The position numbers were made by a program, and so were the translations under genes. Under the pieces are notes generated by a model. It saw only the letters and a list, made by a program, of their open reading frames with translations, ran no database searches and was not told the origin of the DNA. Below, piece by piece: positions 32,130 to 43,509 of a DNA stretch of 64,000 nt. The stretch spans positions 88,392,501-88,456,500 of the forward strand of contig NC_083692.1 in the NCBI RefSeq assembly GCF_033118175.1, written 5' to 3'. The stretch's first letter is position 1; the number at the start of each line of letters is the position of its first letter. This DNA is from Dama dama (taxonomy: Eukaryota > Chordata > Mammalia > Artiodactyla > Cervidae).

Positions 32130-32345
32130 TGGGTGCTCTCCTCTCTGTGGCTGGCTTTTGTGCTGAGGAAGCTTTGTGTTGAGATGGTGGAGCCTCCCGG
32201 ATTGCTGTCTCACTGCATGAAGGCCAGCTGCCCTGGAAGGCTGCCTGGACCCGCAGCAGAATTTGTGTGAGCAAAAGATGAATCTTTGTTGTGTTAATCC
32301 ACTTAGATTTGAGGGTTGTTTGTTATAGTAGCATGACCTATCCCA
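32130..32345 (+). mobile_element. MaLR-type LTR 3' part (probable)
   Basis: 'gaatctttgttgtgttaatc' followed by 'cacttagatttgagggttgt' and 'tagtagcatgacctatcc' resembles the end of a mammalian MaLR LTR. It is an old endogenous retrovirus-like element with no coding capacity here. Confidence 0.5.
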
Positions 32346-32695
32346 ACGAATTCATTTTTGCACTTTGGGCTTTATAATTCAGATTGCCCCCTCTGTAGGG
32401 CACTGGTGTTAAGACTTTAGTTCCACATTCTGTGAACACATGCCTCTCAGTTAATACACCACCACCACCGTGCCCCGCGCCTCCGCCCCCTCCCTGAGTC
32501 TCCTCATCTTCCAAGTTAATTCCTAGGAACAATGCAGATGCAAGAGAAATTTCCATCAGCCATTTACTCTTGTGAAGAGAATCACGGAGCACTTTCTGGG
32601 GCATAGGCCCTGTGTGTGGAATCACAGCTATGAATGTGTACACTGTCCCTTTCTGCTTTGAAGTTGATCGTGGTGTAGACTGGAGCTCAGAGAGA
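32346..32695. other. Unique sequence
   Basis: No gene or repeat recognised. Confidence 0.5.
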
Positions 32696-32699
32696 ATAC

Positions 32700-33070
32700 A
32701 GTGCGATGATGGATGGAGGGATGACTGAATGGATGGATGATCGCTGGATGGATGATAAGATAGGTGAAGTGGTGGCTAGAAAGATGATAGAGGGATGTGT
32801 GAATAGATGATAACTGGATGGAAAGATGATAGCTGGATGGATAGATGGTTGGATGGGTAGATGAGTGGATAGATGTTGGGTAGATGAATGATAGAGGGAT
32901 GGATGGGTGATAGATGAATGGGTGGATAGATGGATGATAGCTGGATGGATGGGTGATATCTGGGTGGGTGGATGGATGGTGGCTGAATGACTGGATGATG
33001 GGTGGAAGGATGATGGATGGATGGGTAGATGGATGATGGGTGGAAGGATGCATGCATCAGTGGGTGGAGA
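32700..33070 (+). repeat. TGGA/TAGA-type tetranucleotide array, about 370 bases
   Basis: Dominated by 'gatggatg' with interspersed 'gatgatag', 'gctggatgg' and 'gggtagatg' variants, giving a higher-order pattern of roughly 16-40 bases. Open frames on the minus strand rich in His, Pro and Ser are products of the repeat and are not genes. Confidence 0.92.
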
Positions 33071-33200
33071 GATGGATAAAATAATCATTGATTCAGTACC
33101 TATTGTGGGCAAGGCCCCTTCTCATCCATTACCTTTCGTAATGCTGATAACTGTTCTATAAGATAGGTACTATTTTCCCAAATTTATGGGTGTGATTTGA
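33071..33200 (-). mobile_element. Possible MIR fragment
   Basis: 'cattgattcagtacctattg', 'gggcaaggccccttctcatc' and 'ctataagataggtactattt' are in MIR antisense order. Confidence 0.6.
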
Positions 33201-34500
33201 AAGAGGTCTGATGATTCTGGAAACCATCTTCTTTCTATAACAGCAATGTCTGTATGCTTTTTATAAGCTCCCCAAGGGTAGAAAATTCCTCTCCTTTATC
33301 AGATTAGACCCGCATGACTGCCTTCTCTGGGAAGCACTCTTCATATTCTTTCCTCCCCGCTAACCCCTGCCCATGCACCTTTTCTTTGTACCAAGTGCCC
33401 CTTGCATCTTTTCAATTTTTATTTCTCAAAACTTAGGGACTCTTTCAAATATATACCGAAGTAGAAGGATAATACAATGACTCCTATGTCACCATCACCC
33501 AGCTTCAAGAAGGATAACCTGCTGACCACTCTTATTTCACCTACCTCCCCACCAACTTTCCCAGTCATCCTATCAGTTTATCTGTAAATATTTCAGCGTA
33601 CGATTACCTACTTCTGCAGAGCTTTCCTCCTCAGGGGCTGGTATCGAGGTCTTTTTCACCCTTAAATCCCCAGTGCTTAGTTGACTACAGGCTGTTCAGG
33701 GTGTGTTTGTTGAGAGAATAAGTGACAGAGTCATCTGTGGGGCCGTTAGTAGGTGTCTGGTACATGTTACTGTCCCCAAATGAGCTTCTAAAGAGTCCTG
33801 TGTCTCAGCGGGGCCAGGCCCGCGGCCAGCACTTTTGGAGGGAATGCTCGTTTGCTTGTGTGTCTGTGAGAACCTTTCCGCTGCAGTGACCTGGGAATTT
33901 TAAGTTGGCTGGTGAGACCTTCTCAAATATGGTTCCTTTAGTGTCAGTATCCCAGGGGCATAATTACACTGACTGTGCAAATACAGGTGAAGGGCAGCTG
34001 GACCACATGTTATCTGGCATTAGTGTGGTCTCTGCCCAGACGTCCCTCAGACGCCCTGCTAGGACCACAGATGGAGCTGGTTCAGGGCTCTCCTACATCC
34101 TGGCACCCCAGCTGGCCTGGCAATGCCCAGTTCATTTGTTTCTCATTTCAGCCCAAGAAGCGTCCATAGCCACTTAGCCCTGTGGCCTGGCTACTTTTCC
34201 AACAGAGGCATCGAGGGGCAGTTGACATGATCATTGGGTTGGCACCTACTATGGAACATCTCCTACATGAGACAGAGGGAGTAAGACCCAGCCTTAGCCT
34301 CATAGGAGTTCTCAATCTGTAGAAACAAGGAAAGTTCTAGATGGAGACATTTTCAATGGAAATATCCATGAACTCACCTCACCCTAGTTGCTTGAAGGCC
34401 TCCGCTCTCTCTCTTTCTGTCTCTGGCTGACTTCCTGACTCAGAGGAGGGTTGGAACAGCCCCCCACCCCACCCCACCCCCATCAAGAGTTTTGAGACAT
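33200..34500. other. Mostly unique sequence
   Basis: No gene recognised; a weak antisense L2-like patch near 34,230-34,320 and a 'ccccaccccacccc' run at 34,464-34,480. Confidence 0.45.
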
Positions 34501-34503
34501 TCT

Positions 34504-35178
34504 TTGTTATGAGCTTAGTTGCGTCCCCTCAGAAAAGATGAAGCCTCATCCTTCAGAGCCTCTGAATGTGACCTTACTTGGAAATAGGGTCATTGCAGAT
34601 ATAATTACTTAAATTAGCATGAAGTCTTCCTGCAGTGGCTTGAACCCCTGATCCAACATGATTCTGTATCCTTATAAGAAGCTGGCTGTATGAACACAGA
34701 CACACAGGGAAAGTAGCTCGGGACCTTGGAGGCAGAGATTAAAGTGTTGCAGCTGCAGGCCAAGGGAAGTACAAGACTGCCGGTCACCGCAGAGCTCAGG
34801 AAAAGGCCAGAGAGGATTCCCCTCTGGCTTTCCAAGGGAGTGCGCCCCTGCCAACACCTTGGTTCAGACTTCTGGCCCCCAGAACTGAGAGAGAATGTGT
34901 TTCTGTTGTTTTTTTAAATTAATTAATTGATTTTATTTTTGGTCCAGTCTTGGTTGCAGCATGTTGGGGTCTTTCGTTGAGGTGTCCAGGCTTCTCTTTA
35001 GTTGAGGCACGCAGGCCTATTTGCCTCTCGGCATATGGAATCCAAGTTCCTTGACCAGAGACTGAACCTGAGTCCCCTGCATTGGAAGGCATATTCTTAA
35101 TCACTGTACCATCTATTTCTGTTGTTTTAAGCCACCCTGTTCGTGGTCCTTTGTTCTGGCAGCCCTAGGAAGCTGGTA
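34504..35178 (+). mobile_element. MaLR (MLT1-like) LTR split by a SINE
   Basis: Old LTR of an ERVL-MaLR element: 'tgttatgagcttagttgcgt' start, 'gaatgtgaccttacttggaa', 'tccttataagaagctggctg' and, after the inserted SINE, 'ttctgttgttttaagccacc' to 'cagccctagga'. It is a solo LTR without viral genes. Confidence 0.75.
34913..35115 (-). mobile_element. CHR-type SINE inserted in the MaLR LTR
   Basis: Antisense SINE bounded by a perfect 13-base repeat 'tttctgttgtttt' (34,900-34,912 and 35,116-35,128) that is part of the host LTR. Confidence 0.93.
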
Positions 35179-35399
35179 TGTTCCCCCATGGCTCTGTCCC
35201 CAGGAACGAGGTCTATTTCCTGGACGTTTGCCTGAACCTGTCCTGGCTTCATTCCAGTCCTGACCAGCTCCCCTAAGAAGTGATACCTGTGTGTGAGCAA
35301 GGACCTCCTCCTGTTCCGCTTTAGGTCATTGTTTCCAGATCCTTCTTGTCCTTGGGGTCTAGCGCTTTGTAAATTGCCTTAGGGGCAAGAGAGCAAGGT

Positions 35400-35587
35400 G
35401 ATTTTGTGTTTTAGAGCATGGACTCGGGTCCCTGCCCCCTGGTGTGACTCCCGTCTCTGCCCCTTCTCTATGGTGTGACCCTGGGCGAGCTACTTAACTG
35501 CTCTGTCTCAGTTTTCATCTGTAAAACGGAGGTGATAATATTAGTGCTCAACTCACAGGGTAATTAGAAGGCTTAAAGGGATTAACA
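35400..35587 (+). mobile_element. MIR SINE
   Basis: 'tgtgaccctgggcgagctac', 'cagttttcatctgtaaaacg' and 'gtgataatattagtgctcaa'. Confidence 0.8.
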
Positions 35588-35792
35588 GAGCCCTTGGCAA
35601 ACTTCTTCTATCAGGAGTCAAGGAGTAAATATTTTAGTCTGTAAGCCACTTCAAAGGTTTCTGACACAACTACTGTGCCATTGTAGAGTGAAAGCAGACA
35701 CAGACAGCATACAAATGAATGGCCTGGCTGTGGTTCAATAAAACTTTATTGACAAAAACAGGTGGTGGGCCACATTTGGCCAACTTTTGAAT
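35588..35792 (-). mobile_element. hAT-type (Charlie-like) non-autonomous DNA transposon
   Basis: Same family as 5771-5984 but inverted: 'cccttggcaaacttcttcta' first and 'caataaaactttattgacaa' then 'gggccacatttggccaactt' last. Confidence 0.7.
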
Positions 35793-35819
35793 AATGTACC
35801 GGAAGCATCTAGTCCAATG

Positions 35820-35965
35820 TGTAGTACTTCAGCAGTTACAAAACCCTTTCTCATACATCATTTCATTTGCTCTCATGAAAACCCTGTGAGATCAGGATTG
35901 TGCATATCCCCTCTTCACAGACAAGAAAACTGAGGTGCAAAGGAGTTATCCACCTTACTCTGAGG
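35820..35965 (-). mobile_element. MIR SINE
   Basis: 'catcatttcatttgctctca' and 'agacaagaaaactgaggtgc'. Confidence 0.7.
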
Positions 35966-35999
35966 ACACGAGTAGAGAGCTTGTGTTTTCTCAATAGCA

Positions 36000-37425
36000 T
36001 ATGTTTGTTCACCCTTCCAGCTCACCGTATGTCCTATGACACAGTTTCTTTCCCAGTGGATCAGTTTAGCAAGGCCCTGTCGTGTGCTTGGAGCTGTGTT
36101 TAGCTTAGAGAAAGAGAACTGGGGAAGTAGGGAAATACTCAAGGAAACTATAAGTCATACTTTCTGCTCCAATTTTCTTAAAGCTGGCTTTTAATTTGTA
36201 AAATGGACTGACAAACCCACCCATCTCAGAGTTGCTCTTTCTTCCATGCAGTCATTCCTGGATTCTTGCTTATGTTCATACATTTACTGATGCAGCAAAT
36301 ATGTACTAAGGACATACTATGTGCTCAGTACTGTGCCAGGAACAGGAATTCAGCCAGGAACAAATAGGCACAGCCTCAGGCAAGGACACTACCCCCTAAA
36401 TTGACCCTTTGTGAAATTGCCAAAAGGTGGCCCATCCTCTGGAGGGACACAGCTCCAGTGGCAAGTTGAGGGCAGGCTGTATTTTAGCCCATCTGCCCTT
36501 TGGCCAGGCATTTTGAACAGTGCACAACTTATACAACTGTACATGGTGTTCCTGCTCCTTGGAGCTTCAGTCTAGTACTAGAGGTTTGAGGCATGGAAGT
36601 GGGTGATTATAGCAGTGTTATGAATGCTCCAAAAGAGACGTGAGTAAGATGCTCTAGGAGACCTTCAACTTCCCTCTCCATCTGCCAACTTAGCCTCCCC
36701 ATTTGGAGCTGCACTCTCTGTGCCCACAAATTCAGACCTCAGCTAGACCCCCACTGCCTCACCCTCATGGGAGAGTACCTGCCTCACCTTGCTGGGGAGG
36801 GAAGGTAGGGTCCTAGCTGGAGGACTGGGAGCACATTTGCTGTGAAATATACTTCCCAATGTACCTAATTTGCATTAATGTGTGCCATTAAAAGGTAATT
36901 ATTGTATGAGAAAGAAGCCAGGGAAACATCAGTGAAACATCTGGAATTGTTTTAGAGGCTTGATGGAGAGGCCGGCTGAAGGGCCAGACTTTCTGCAGCC
37001 ACCACGGACCCCCTGCTGCTGCCCCCCAGAAAGCCCTCTCGAATTGCTCCAGTTCACACTCACCTCTCCCTCCCCCTCCAAACTGTTAAGCCTTCCATGT
37101 TGGTATTTAACCACACACTGGCTGGCATTAGGAACTGTTTGCAGCTGGGTTACATTATCTCTCCCCAGTTGGACTGTCAGCCCTTCTAATGCCACATTTG
37201 GCTTTCTCATTCAGTAAGCCTCAGTGAACATTAAAAAACCAGCAGCTCCAACGCCTTAACTGAAACATGGGAGGGTTTGCCGACAGGTAGAGACTGGAGA
37301 GAGCCGGCTCTCACTCACGTCCGTCCACCTGTCGCAGCTCAGAACCCTCAGCCGGATGGCTCAGCCCTGCCCTCTCGGGAAGTACCAGGCTTTGGGACAG
37401 TGGTGGCTTCCTAGACGTTATGGTC
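36000..37425. other. Mostly unique sequence with a candidate regulatory patch
   Basis: 36,270-36,400 is antisense L2-like ('acatactatgtgctcagtac'). 36,845-36,960 is AT-rich and repeat-free with 'ctaatttgcattaatgtgtg' (an octamer-like ATTTGCAT core is nearly present) and 'aaaggtaattattgtatgag'. No gene is seen. Confidence 0.4.
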
Positions 37426-37429
37426 CAGT

Positions 37430-37640
37430 GGCAAGAGCGGGGGGTTGGGGGGTTGAAATTATCGAGTCGTGGGTTTACACTGAAACCCCAGGGTGGAAGG
37501 CACTTGGGCCATCTATGCAAGCTCAGTGGGGACCCCTTTCCCAGTCTGTAAAATGGAGATCATGCCACCTGCGTTCTGTTCGGAAGGATGAACTGAAATG
37601 CTGAAAGTGAAATAGCCAGCCCAGGCAGGGCTTGGCCCAT
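37430..37640 (+). mobile_element. Possible MIR
   Basis: 'gtccagtggcaagagcgggg' start and 'cccagtctgtaaaatggaga' core; the middle is diverged. Confidence 0.5.
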
Positions 37641-37999
37641 TTGAAAGCCACTACACATGTGCGTCTCTCCCCTCATCCCTGAGTCAGGAGACTGGGTGTG
37701 CAAATTAGAGTTACGTACAGAAAATAGTGAAGTCCCCTCTGTAGCCAGCATTCCCTGCTCTGAGGAAAATATGCCCACCACCTCTCAGAGCACAGGGTCT
37801 CTGACGTCCCGCTCCTGGGGTGTTTCTCCTGCTGGTTTCATCACCATGGAATGAAAGCCTCTCCTGTTCTCTCACACCTGCTCCAAGGAGACATTTTTCA
37901 GTGGAGTAATGAATCCTGGCATTCCTAAAATTATATCAGATAGCCACCTCATTACCTTGTATAAAATGGACCCATTTATCATTCATTTCTGATTTAATA

Positions 38000-38098
38000 G
38001 ATCTGAGGTGGAGGCTAAGATTCTGCATTTCTAATGAGCTTGTGGGGGGATCCCCAAGCTGGTGCTGCCGTCTGGGGACCACACTTTGAGAACCGGCA
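38000..38098 (+). mobile_element. MER5A-type fragment
   Basis: 'gctaagattctgcatttcta' and 'ctggggaccacactttgaga' are its 3' half. Confidence 0.65.
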
Positions 38099-38289
38099 GG
38101 AGGATGTGCTGGGAGTAAGCTGTTAAACCTTGCTGGTGGTGAAGGGTTAAACCAAGCCTTCCTTGCTGCTTCCCTTTCTTTTTTTCCTTCCTGCTTTGGC
38201 TTCAGGTGCTGTGTAGCACAGTGCCAGGGAGACCCAGGTGATGGGCTTAGCGAGTTGGCTGAGCGCCCCATCATCTGCTCTGGGAAACT

Positions 38290-38510
38290 GCGTCATGTGG
38301 TGGAAAGAACACAGGCTTGGAGGCGGAGCCTGCGTTCAGCCTGGTGTCTGTTCCACAACAGCCATGACCTTGAGCTGCTGGTAGCTTGTAATTGAAGCTG
38401 TGGTGACCTAGCTCATCTGGGCCTCAGTGTTTCTCATCTGTGTAATGGGGAGAATAATGTTCTCCTGGCATATCTCCCACATTGTTAGAGAATGTGCTTA
38501 AAATGGGTTG
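38290..38510 (+). mobile_element. MIR SINE
   Basis: 'tggtggaaagaacacaggct', 'gggcctcagtgtttctcatc' and 'tgtgtaatggggagaataat'. Confidence 0.75.
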
Positions 38511-38639
38511 GTTGAAATGCCAAACAAAACTATGATCTTGTTGACTTTAGTTTGGAAGAAGAAGATGGCCTGAATTTTAACAACACAAAGATACAAGGCC
38601 ATAGCCACAGAAGGTCTTGTTGGGGGTAGGGGAGTCAGT

Positions 38640-38725
38640 CCCTTAAACATCTCCCCATATTACAGAGGAGAAAACTGAGGCTCAGACGCAGGACAGTGAC
38701 ACACCCATGGCCAAATAGCAGAACC
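38640..38725 (-). mobile_element. MIR fragment
   Basis: 'attacagaggagaaaactga' and 'ggctcagacgcaggacagtg'. Confidence 0.6.
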
Positions 38726-38729
38726 AGAA

Positions 38730-39465
38730 GAGACCAGCTTTCCCCTGAATCTGGCTTTCTCCTCCATTCCAGAGTATTAACTTTCTACCTCTTCCTTTTA
38801 CCCCATCTTTGAAGAAAAACCAGGTGCATGCTTCAATCATCCCTGTCCCTCTTGGGAAGATGCCAGTTTTAATTGTGCTGTTTACTCCAGTCTTTTCCTT
38901 CCCTGATTCTGGGCTTGTCTCCTTTTCTGCCTCTCTAAGCCAAGACTGAGACAATAAAAAAGTTTTATTACATATAAAATTGCTCTGGTAAGTGCTGCCA
39001 TTAGCTGATAATAAAAAGAAATTTTTGAGTGGTGCAACCAGTTGTTTTTACCTTTCCTACAAATTGCTCAAACCTCCAGGTCTGGTGTGGCCATGAGGAT
39101 GTCAGGTTGAGGACGCCCCCTCCAGGCCCCTGACACCCACCCCTTCAAGGAAGACCTGAACCCGGGGAGGGACCCCTCGGTCACATACTGAGGGCAGGGG
39201 TCAGGCTGGTGAGGACTTTGTCTCTACCCTGGGGACCTTGATCGGCTAAGTGAGATGAGCTTGCTTCTTCTCCGCCTTTGAAAAAATCTAGTCTCATAGG
39301 GAATTGGGGCCCTGTCTTCAGAGAGCTCCGAGGATGGTGGGAGAGACCCGGAGGGAACTGGGGCATTTACCCACTGTTCTGGTGGGGGAACTCTTTCCTG
39401 AGTTTGAGACCCTCCGCCCCCTCCCCAGTAAGTCACAGGGTGGAGAATTTTCAGGCTATCATAGC
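38730..39465. other. Unique sequence, no gene recognised
   Basis: Short overlapping frames only. Confidence 0.5.
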
Positions 39466-39469
39466 TAAC

Positions 39470-39715
39470 CGTCAAGCAGCACTATATGCCAGGCACTGTT
39501 TTAGATGCTTACACGTGAGAACTTACTTTGACTTCACAACAGCTCTATGAGGTCCGGACTGTTCTCATCCTTCAGGAAAAGGAGACATGGAGAGGTTACA
39601 CCACCTGCCCGAAGGCAGCCACGAAGAAAGGAGCAAAGCCCAGATGTGGAAACTGACCGACGGTACTTCGTGCGTCCTCTGACTATAGCAGATGCTCAGT
39701 AAATGCTTACTGAGC
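39470..39715 (-). mobile_element. MIR SINE
   Basis: 'atatgccaggcactgtttta', 'cttcacaacagctctatgag' and 'cacctgcccgaaggcagcca'. Confidence 0.7.
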
Positions 39716-39719
39716 CATT

Positions 39720-40475
39720 GACACAGCAAGCATGAGATAGTAACACTAAACGCTATAGAATTTGGTGCCTGGGAGAGTCAAGGAAGCCTTCCTAGGGCAT
39801 GTGGGTTTTGATCAGAGGGCTGGACGCCCCTGGGACTATCTCTCCTTCACTCAACTAGTGTGATCTAGGCCTCAGGCGTAGCAAGAACTTGGAACTGCTG
39901 TTTGCAGGCCTTCTGCACACAGGTGAACAGGCCATAGATGATTATTAGCAGCACGTTGTTTTAACACCAGCTCACGTTACTGCTGGAGATGCTGGCAGGC
40001 CCGCCTGTACCAGTCAGGGAGGGGGCCCAGGTAGCCTTTGCTTCTGTACTTCTGCAGGAAGTCCCCCTGACTCCTGGGGAGGCAAGAAAGAGGGAGAAGA
40101 AGGAAGAAGGATGAAATGCAAGAAGGAATTAGAGGAAGATGAAGGGGAAATTGATGAAAGCTTGTTAACCCATTCAATGTGCCTGGCACATGTGGATGAA
40201 TGAGTGATGCTTTGAGACTAGATGGTGGTAACCAAGCTGGATCCAACTGGTACTGAAGTCCACCCACTCCCCCTTGAGTGAATCAGTTTCCCTCCTGCCA
40301 TTCCCTCCTCTGCCCTTTAGGGCTTCGTTTAGGTACGGAGATGTGGACTTCAAAGAGTTCAATGGGAATGGGAGGCAGAATGGGACCTGGGGTCAGAGAG
40401 CCTGATGGAAAGCCCCAGGGTGGTCAGGAAACTGGGCAGGAAGGATGGTTGCAGTGCAGCTGGTCATAGCGAGAC
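39720..40475. other. Unique sequence, no gene recognised
   Basis: Purine-rich on the plus strand near 40,075-40,150. No coding signal. Confidence 0.5.
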
Positions 40476-40479
40476 CCCG

Positions 40480-41320
40480 GAGACCACGTAAGCATCCACC
40501 ACCTGGAGAGGGGTGTGTATTCAGACCCGCTCATTCTATGGAATATTCCGTGGCATGAAGATGGATGAAATAGAGCCGTATGTCACAACATGTGTGATTC
40601 TGCAAAGCCGTGCTGAAAGCAGAAGCCATACTTCCTTAGCTTGGCTTTCCCAGAGCGAAGCCTGTGCTCTGGGATTTACTTTGGGAGCTCTTCCAGGAGG
40701 AGCAGGAGGGGCGGGGGGAGGGGAGGGGAAAGCCAGCCCAGAGGGATTATGAGCAGGTCCCTGGGAGGCAGCTGCAGACCCTCTGGGGAAGCCAGAAGCA
40801 CGCATGGGGGAGCCGGTCTCTGATGGGACTGGGCAGGCAGCCCCAGGGATGCTAGCTCCTGGCACCTCCCTCAGCCTGAGCTGCCTTCTGGGACTCGGGA
40901 GAAAGCCCCGAGGCAGAGATGCCACGTGCTGGAGTGGGAGGCTGGCGGAGCCCCAGGAGCAGTCCCACAGCAGTGCTGAGAGCAGATGGGCTGAGGGTTA
41001 TGGCGCCAAATACACAGCGCCTGCTACAGCTTCCGTGCATGTATCGAAACCTTCAAAGCACACAGTGCTACAGCTGATGCCGACTGGGGTCTAGGCGTGG
41101 TAGAAACTCAAGACCCTCTTGGCAGCGATAAATATCATTTGCAGGAGGCCAGTTACCTCTGGGAAGAACAAGAGAAGCGCAATCAGGGAGTCAACCAGGA
41201 GACTTCAGTTGTTTCTGTGATTTTTTTTTTTTCCTTTTTGAGCTAAGTCGTGGGTACATGAGTGTTTATCTCATTACTTTTTGTATGCTTACAATATTTC
41301 ATAATAATAATAAACACCAC
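40480..41320 (+). mobile_element. Old L1 (L1M-type) remnant, ORF2 end and 3' end
   Basis: The 5' part near 40,530-40,610 ('attctatggaatattccgtg', 'tatgtcacaacatgtgtgat') is a decayed L1 ORF2 end. The 3' part near 41,240-41,310 ('gtgggtacatgagtgtttat', 'acaatatttcataataataa') is an L1 3' terminus. The GC-rich middle (40,640-41,000) may be 3' UTR or unique DNA. Confidence 0.5.
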
Positions 41321-41399
41321 AGAAATGCATGCGGAGGGGCCCTGATGTGAGTGATTGGAGCAGGTGGTTCATGGTGAAAGTTGGATAAGAGCTTTGGCT

Positions 41400-41600
41400 T
41401 TGAAGGAGGAATAAGGCTTGACCAGACAAAGTGGGGAGAAGGGCTTGCAGGCAGGGGGACCTCATGAGCAAGAGCCCAAAGGTAGGAGACCAGTCTAGTT
41501 CCTGCGAGGGAAAGAGTTGTGCTGGGGAAGGTAGACTATGCAAGGTGATGCCACATTGCAGAGGATGCTCAGAGCCATGCTGAGGAGCTGAAACTCCAAA
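41400..41600 (-). mobile_element. L2-like fragment
   Basis: 'ggcttgaccagacaaagtgg' and 'catgagcaagagcccaaagg' resemble antisense L2. Confidence 0.45.
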
Positions 41601-41761
41601 ACAGAAAGACCAGAGTGGCAGAGTAGCAGCAGTAGCCCCAGTAGAAATAATAATAGACTACTAATAAAAACAACTCTGTACTATTACTGATTAAGCTCTT
41701 GCTCTGCGTCAGACACTTTGCTACATACTCTATGCACATCGGCTCATTTAAACTGCACAAC

Positions 41762-42211
41762 CCGGGACTTCTGTGATGGTCCAGTGGTTAAGACTTGGCC
41801 TTCCAATACAGGGGGTTCAGATTCAATCCCTGGTCTGAGAATTAACATCCCACATGTCTCGTGGCCAAAAAACAAAAGGTAAAATGGAAGCAATATTGTA
41901 ACATTCAGTAAAGACTGGTCCACATTACAGACTTCCCTGGGGGTCCAGTGGCTAAGAATCCGCCTGCCAATGCCGGGGATATGAGTTCAATCCCTGGTCC
42001 AGGAAGATTCCACATGATGCAGGACAGCTAAGGCCATGCACCACAACTACTAACGCCCACACTCACTAGAACGTGTGCTCTGCAATTAGAGGAGCCCCCT
42101 TGGGATGAGAAGCTCACACACTGCAACTAGAGAAAGATGGCGAGCAGCAACGAAGACCAAGCGCAGCAAAAAATTTAAAATGGTCCACATTAAAAAATAA
42201 AAATAAAAAAT
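41762..42211 (+). mobile_element. CHR-type SINE in MIR, itself split
   Basis: The head 'tctgtgatggtccagtggtt' and tail 'ggaagcaatattgtaacatt' are separated from the final tail by another SINE. It is flanked by 'aaactgcacaac' (41,750-41,761) and 'aaactgcgcaac' (42,212-42,223), a 12-base duplication with one transition. Confidence 0.9.
41928..42180 (+). mobile_element. CHR-type SINE nested in another CHR-type SINE
   Basis: Head 'acttccctgggggtccagtg', internal 'gcaactagagaaagatggcg', A-rich end. A perfect 12-base duplication 'tggtccacatta' (41,916-41,927 and 42,181-42,192) comes from the host SINE's tail. Confidence 0.93.
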
Positions 42212-42379
42212 AAACTGCGCAACAAGCCCAGGAGGAATGTACTATTAGTGCCCTATTTTACACACATTTGGAAGCTGAGGCCCAGAGAAGATGAGTAGCT
42301 GCCCAGGATCATGAGTTTGGTGGGTGGCAGTGTGTGGATTGGAGTCCAGGCTGACTTCATGCCAAAACTCAGTTTCCTG

Positions 42380-43150
42380 ACCCTGCTTCCTTATTGCCTT
42401 TCCACGGTGGTTCTGTCTGGATGGTCTCTCCCCCTACCCCCACCCCAATAAATTCCTGGATGCAATGCTTCTCTTGGAATAGCCCATAGTTTTCATTCTG
42501 CCCACCACCTCTGGTCTGTTGATGGTGGAATGGTGGGTAGAGCCCCAGCTGGTGATCGGATTGCAGCATTTACTAGAAGGGTCTCATGTTTGCTAACCCA
42601 GTGCCCAGGCCGCTCCCTACAAGGCAGTAGCCTTGCATGTTCTATGCTGTGTCCCACAGGGGAAAACTAACCTGGGCATCAGGGCTCTTTTCTATCCCAA
42701 ACCAAAGGGACCTTTACGTGGATGGAGCACAGGAAGATGCTCATAAAACATCCTCACTTTGAAGATGTGGTCCTGATGCTTCAGAACGGTGGTCAGAAGG
42801 GAGACCCAGCTGCCCCACCACTTGGATGCCGTCCACTGTTCTCACACCAGGCTTATCAGCCCAGTGATTTGGATTTGGGAACAGGATGGGCAAATGTAAG
42901 CAGGCCCTAAATCCCACTAACCCAGCACATAAGCCCTATAGCTCTCCATTTATTTTTCCCTGAATGGAAATCAGGCCCAGGTCAGATCCTCAAACCAAGC
43001 CTGGGAATTAATTAGGCATGTAATGCTCATTAGCAGTAATGAACACTCCTTGCTGAAGTCCTTGTGCATCTTGGTGGGGGACGTGGCCTCTGCGGCAAGA
43101 GTGAAACATCTTTCCCTGAGCAGGATCTTGACAATACAGAAGCCCCAAAG
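42380..43150. other. Unique sequence, no gene recognised
   Basis: No repeat or frame that I can support. Confidence 0.5.
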
Positions 43151-43154
43151 TCTT

Positions 43155-43377
43155 CCTGAGGGATGTGCATGCATACGTGCATGTGTGTGTGATGTGTGAG
43201 TGGTGTGTATAATGCATGTGTGGTCTGAGGCTTGCATGCAGTATGTGTGGGACATACATCATGTGTATTGATGGCATAGTATGAGTCCATAACGGGTGAG
43301 CGTTCCAGGCTGTTTCGGATTATATATGTGGGGTGTGTGTGTGATGTGGCAAGGTTATATCTTTTGGACATGTCATG
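43155..43377 (+). repeat. TG-rich degenerate region
   Basis: Interspersed 'gtgtgtg', 'gcatg' and 'tatgtg' motifs over about 220 bases, ending at a Bov-A fragment. Confidence 0.75.
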
Positions 43378-43506
43378 TGTGTGCTAAGTCGCTTTAGTCA
43401 TGTCCGACTCTTTGGGACACAACGGACTGTAGCCCGCCAGGCTCCTCTGTCAATGGGAATCACCAGGCAAGAATACTGGAGTGGATTGCCATGCCCTCCT
43501 CCAGGA
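43378..43506 (-). mobile_element. Bov-A fragment without tRNA head
   Basis: Antisense body 'gtccgactctttgggacaca' to 'tgccatgccctcctccagga', where it stops. Confidence 0.88.
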
Positions 43507-43509
43507 CCT

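Larger units (their letters stand above)
41680..42370 (-). mobile_element. MIR SINE split by nested SINEs
   Basis: Left part to 41,761 ('cgtcagacactttgctacat', 'ggctcatttaaactgcacaa'). Right part from 42,212 ('taaactgcgcaacaagccca', 'aagctgaggcccagagaaga'). Confidence 0.8.

Noticed and set aside
32628..33112. 141-codon His/Pro/Ser-rich frames in three overlapping versions
   Set aside because: They are translations of the TGGA-type array; a tetranucleotide repeat stays open in several frames.
34504..35178. A provirus with viral genes next to the MaLR LTR
   Set aside because: Only LTR sequence is present; no gag, pol or env trace is seen on either side.
5771..35792. The two inverted hAT copies as ends of one large transposon
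   Set aside because: Each copy is a complete short element with its own two ends, and the 30 kb between holds unrelated insertions.
40536..40925. 129-codon Pro/Ala-rich minus-strand frame
   Set aside because: It spans GC-rich DNA inside an old L1 remnant and has no domain or conserved start context.
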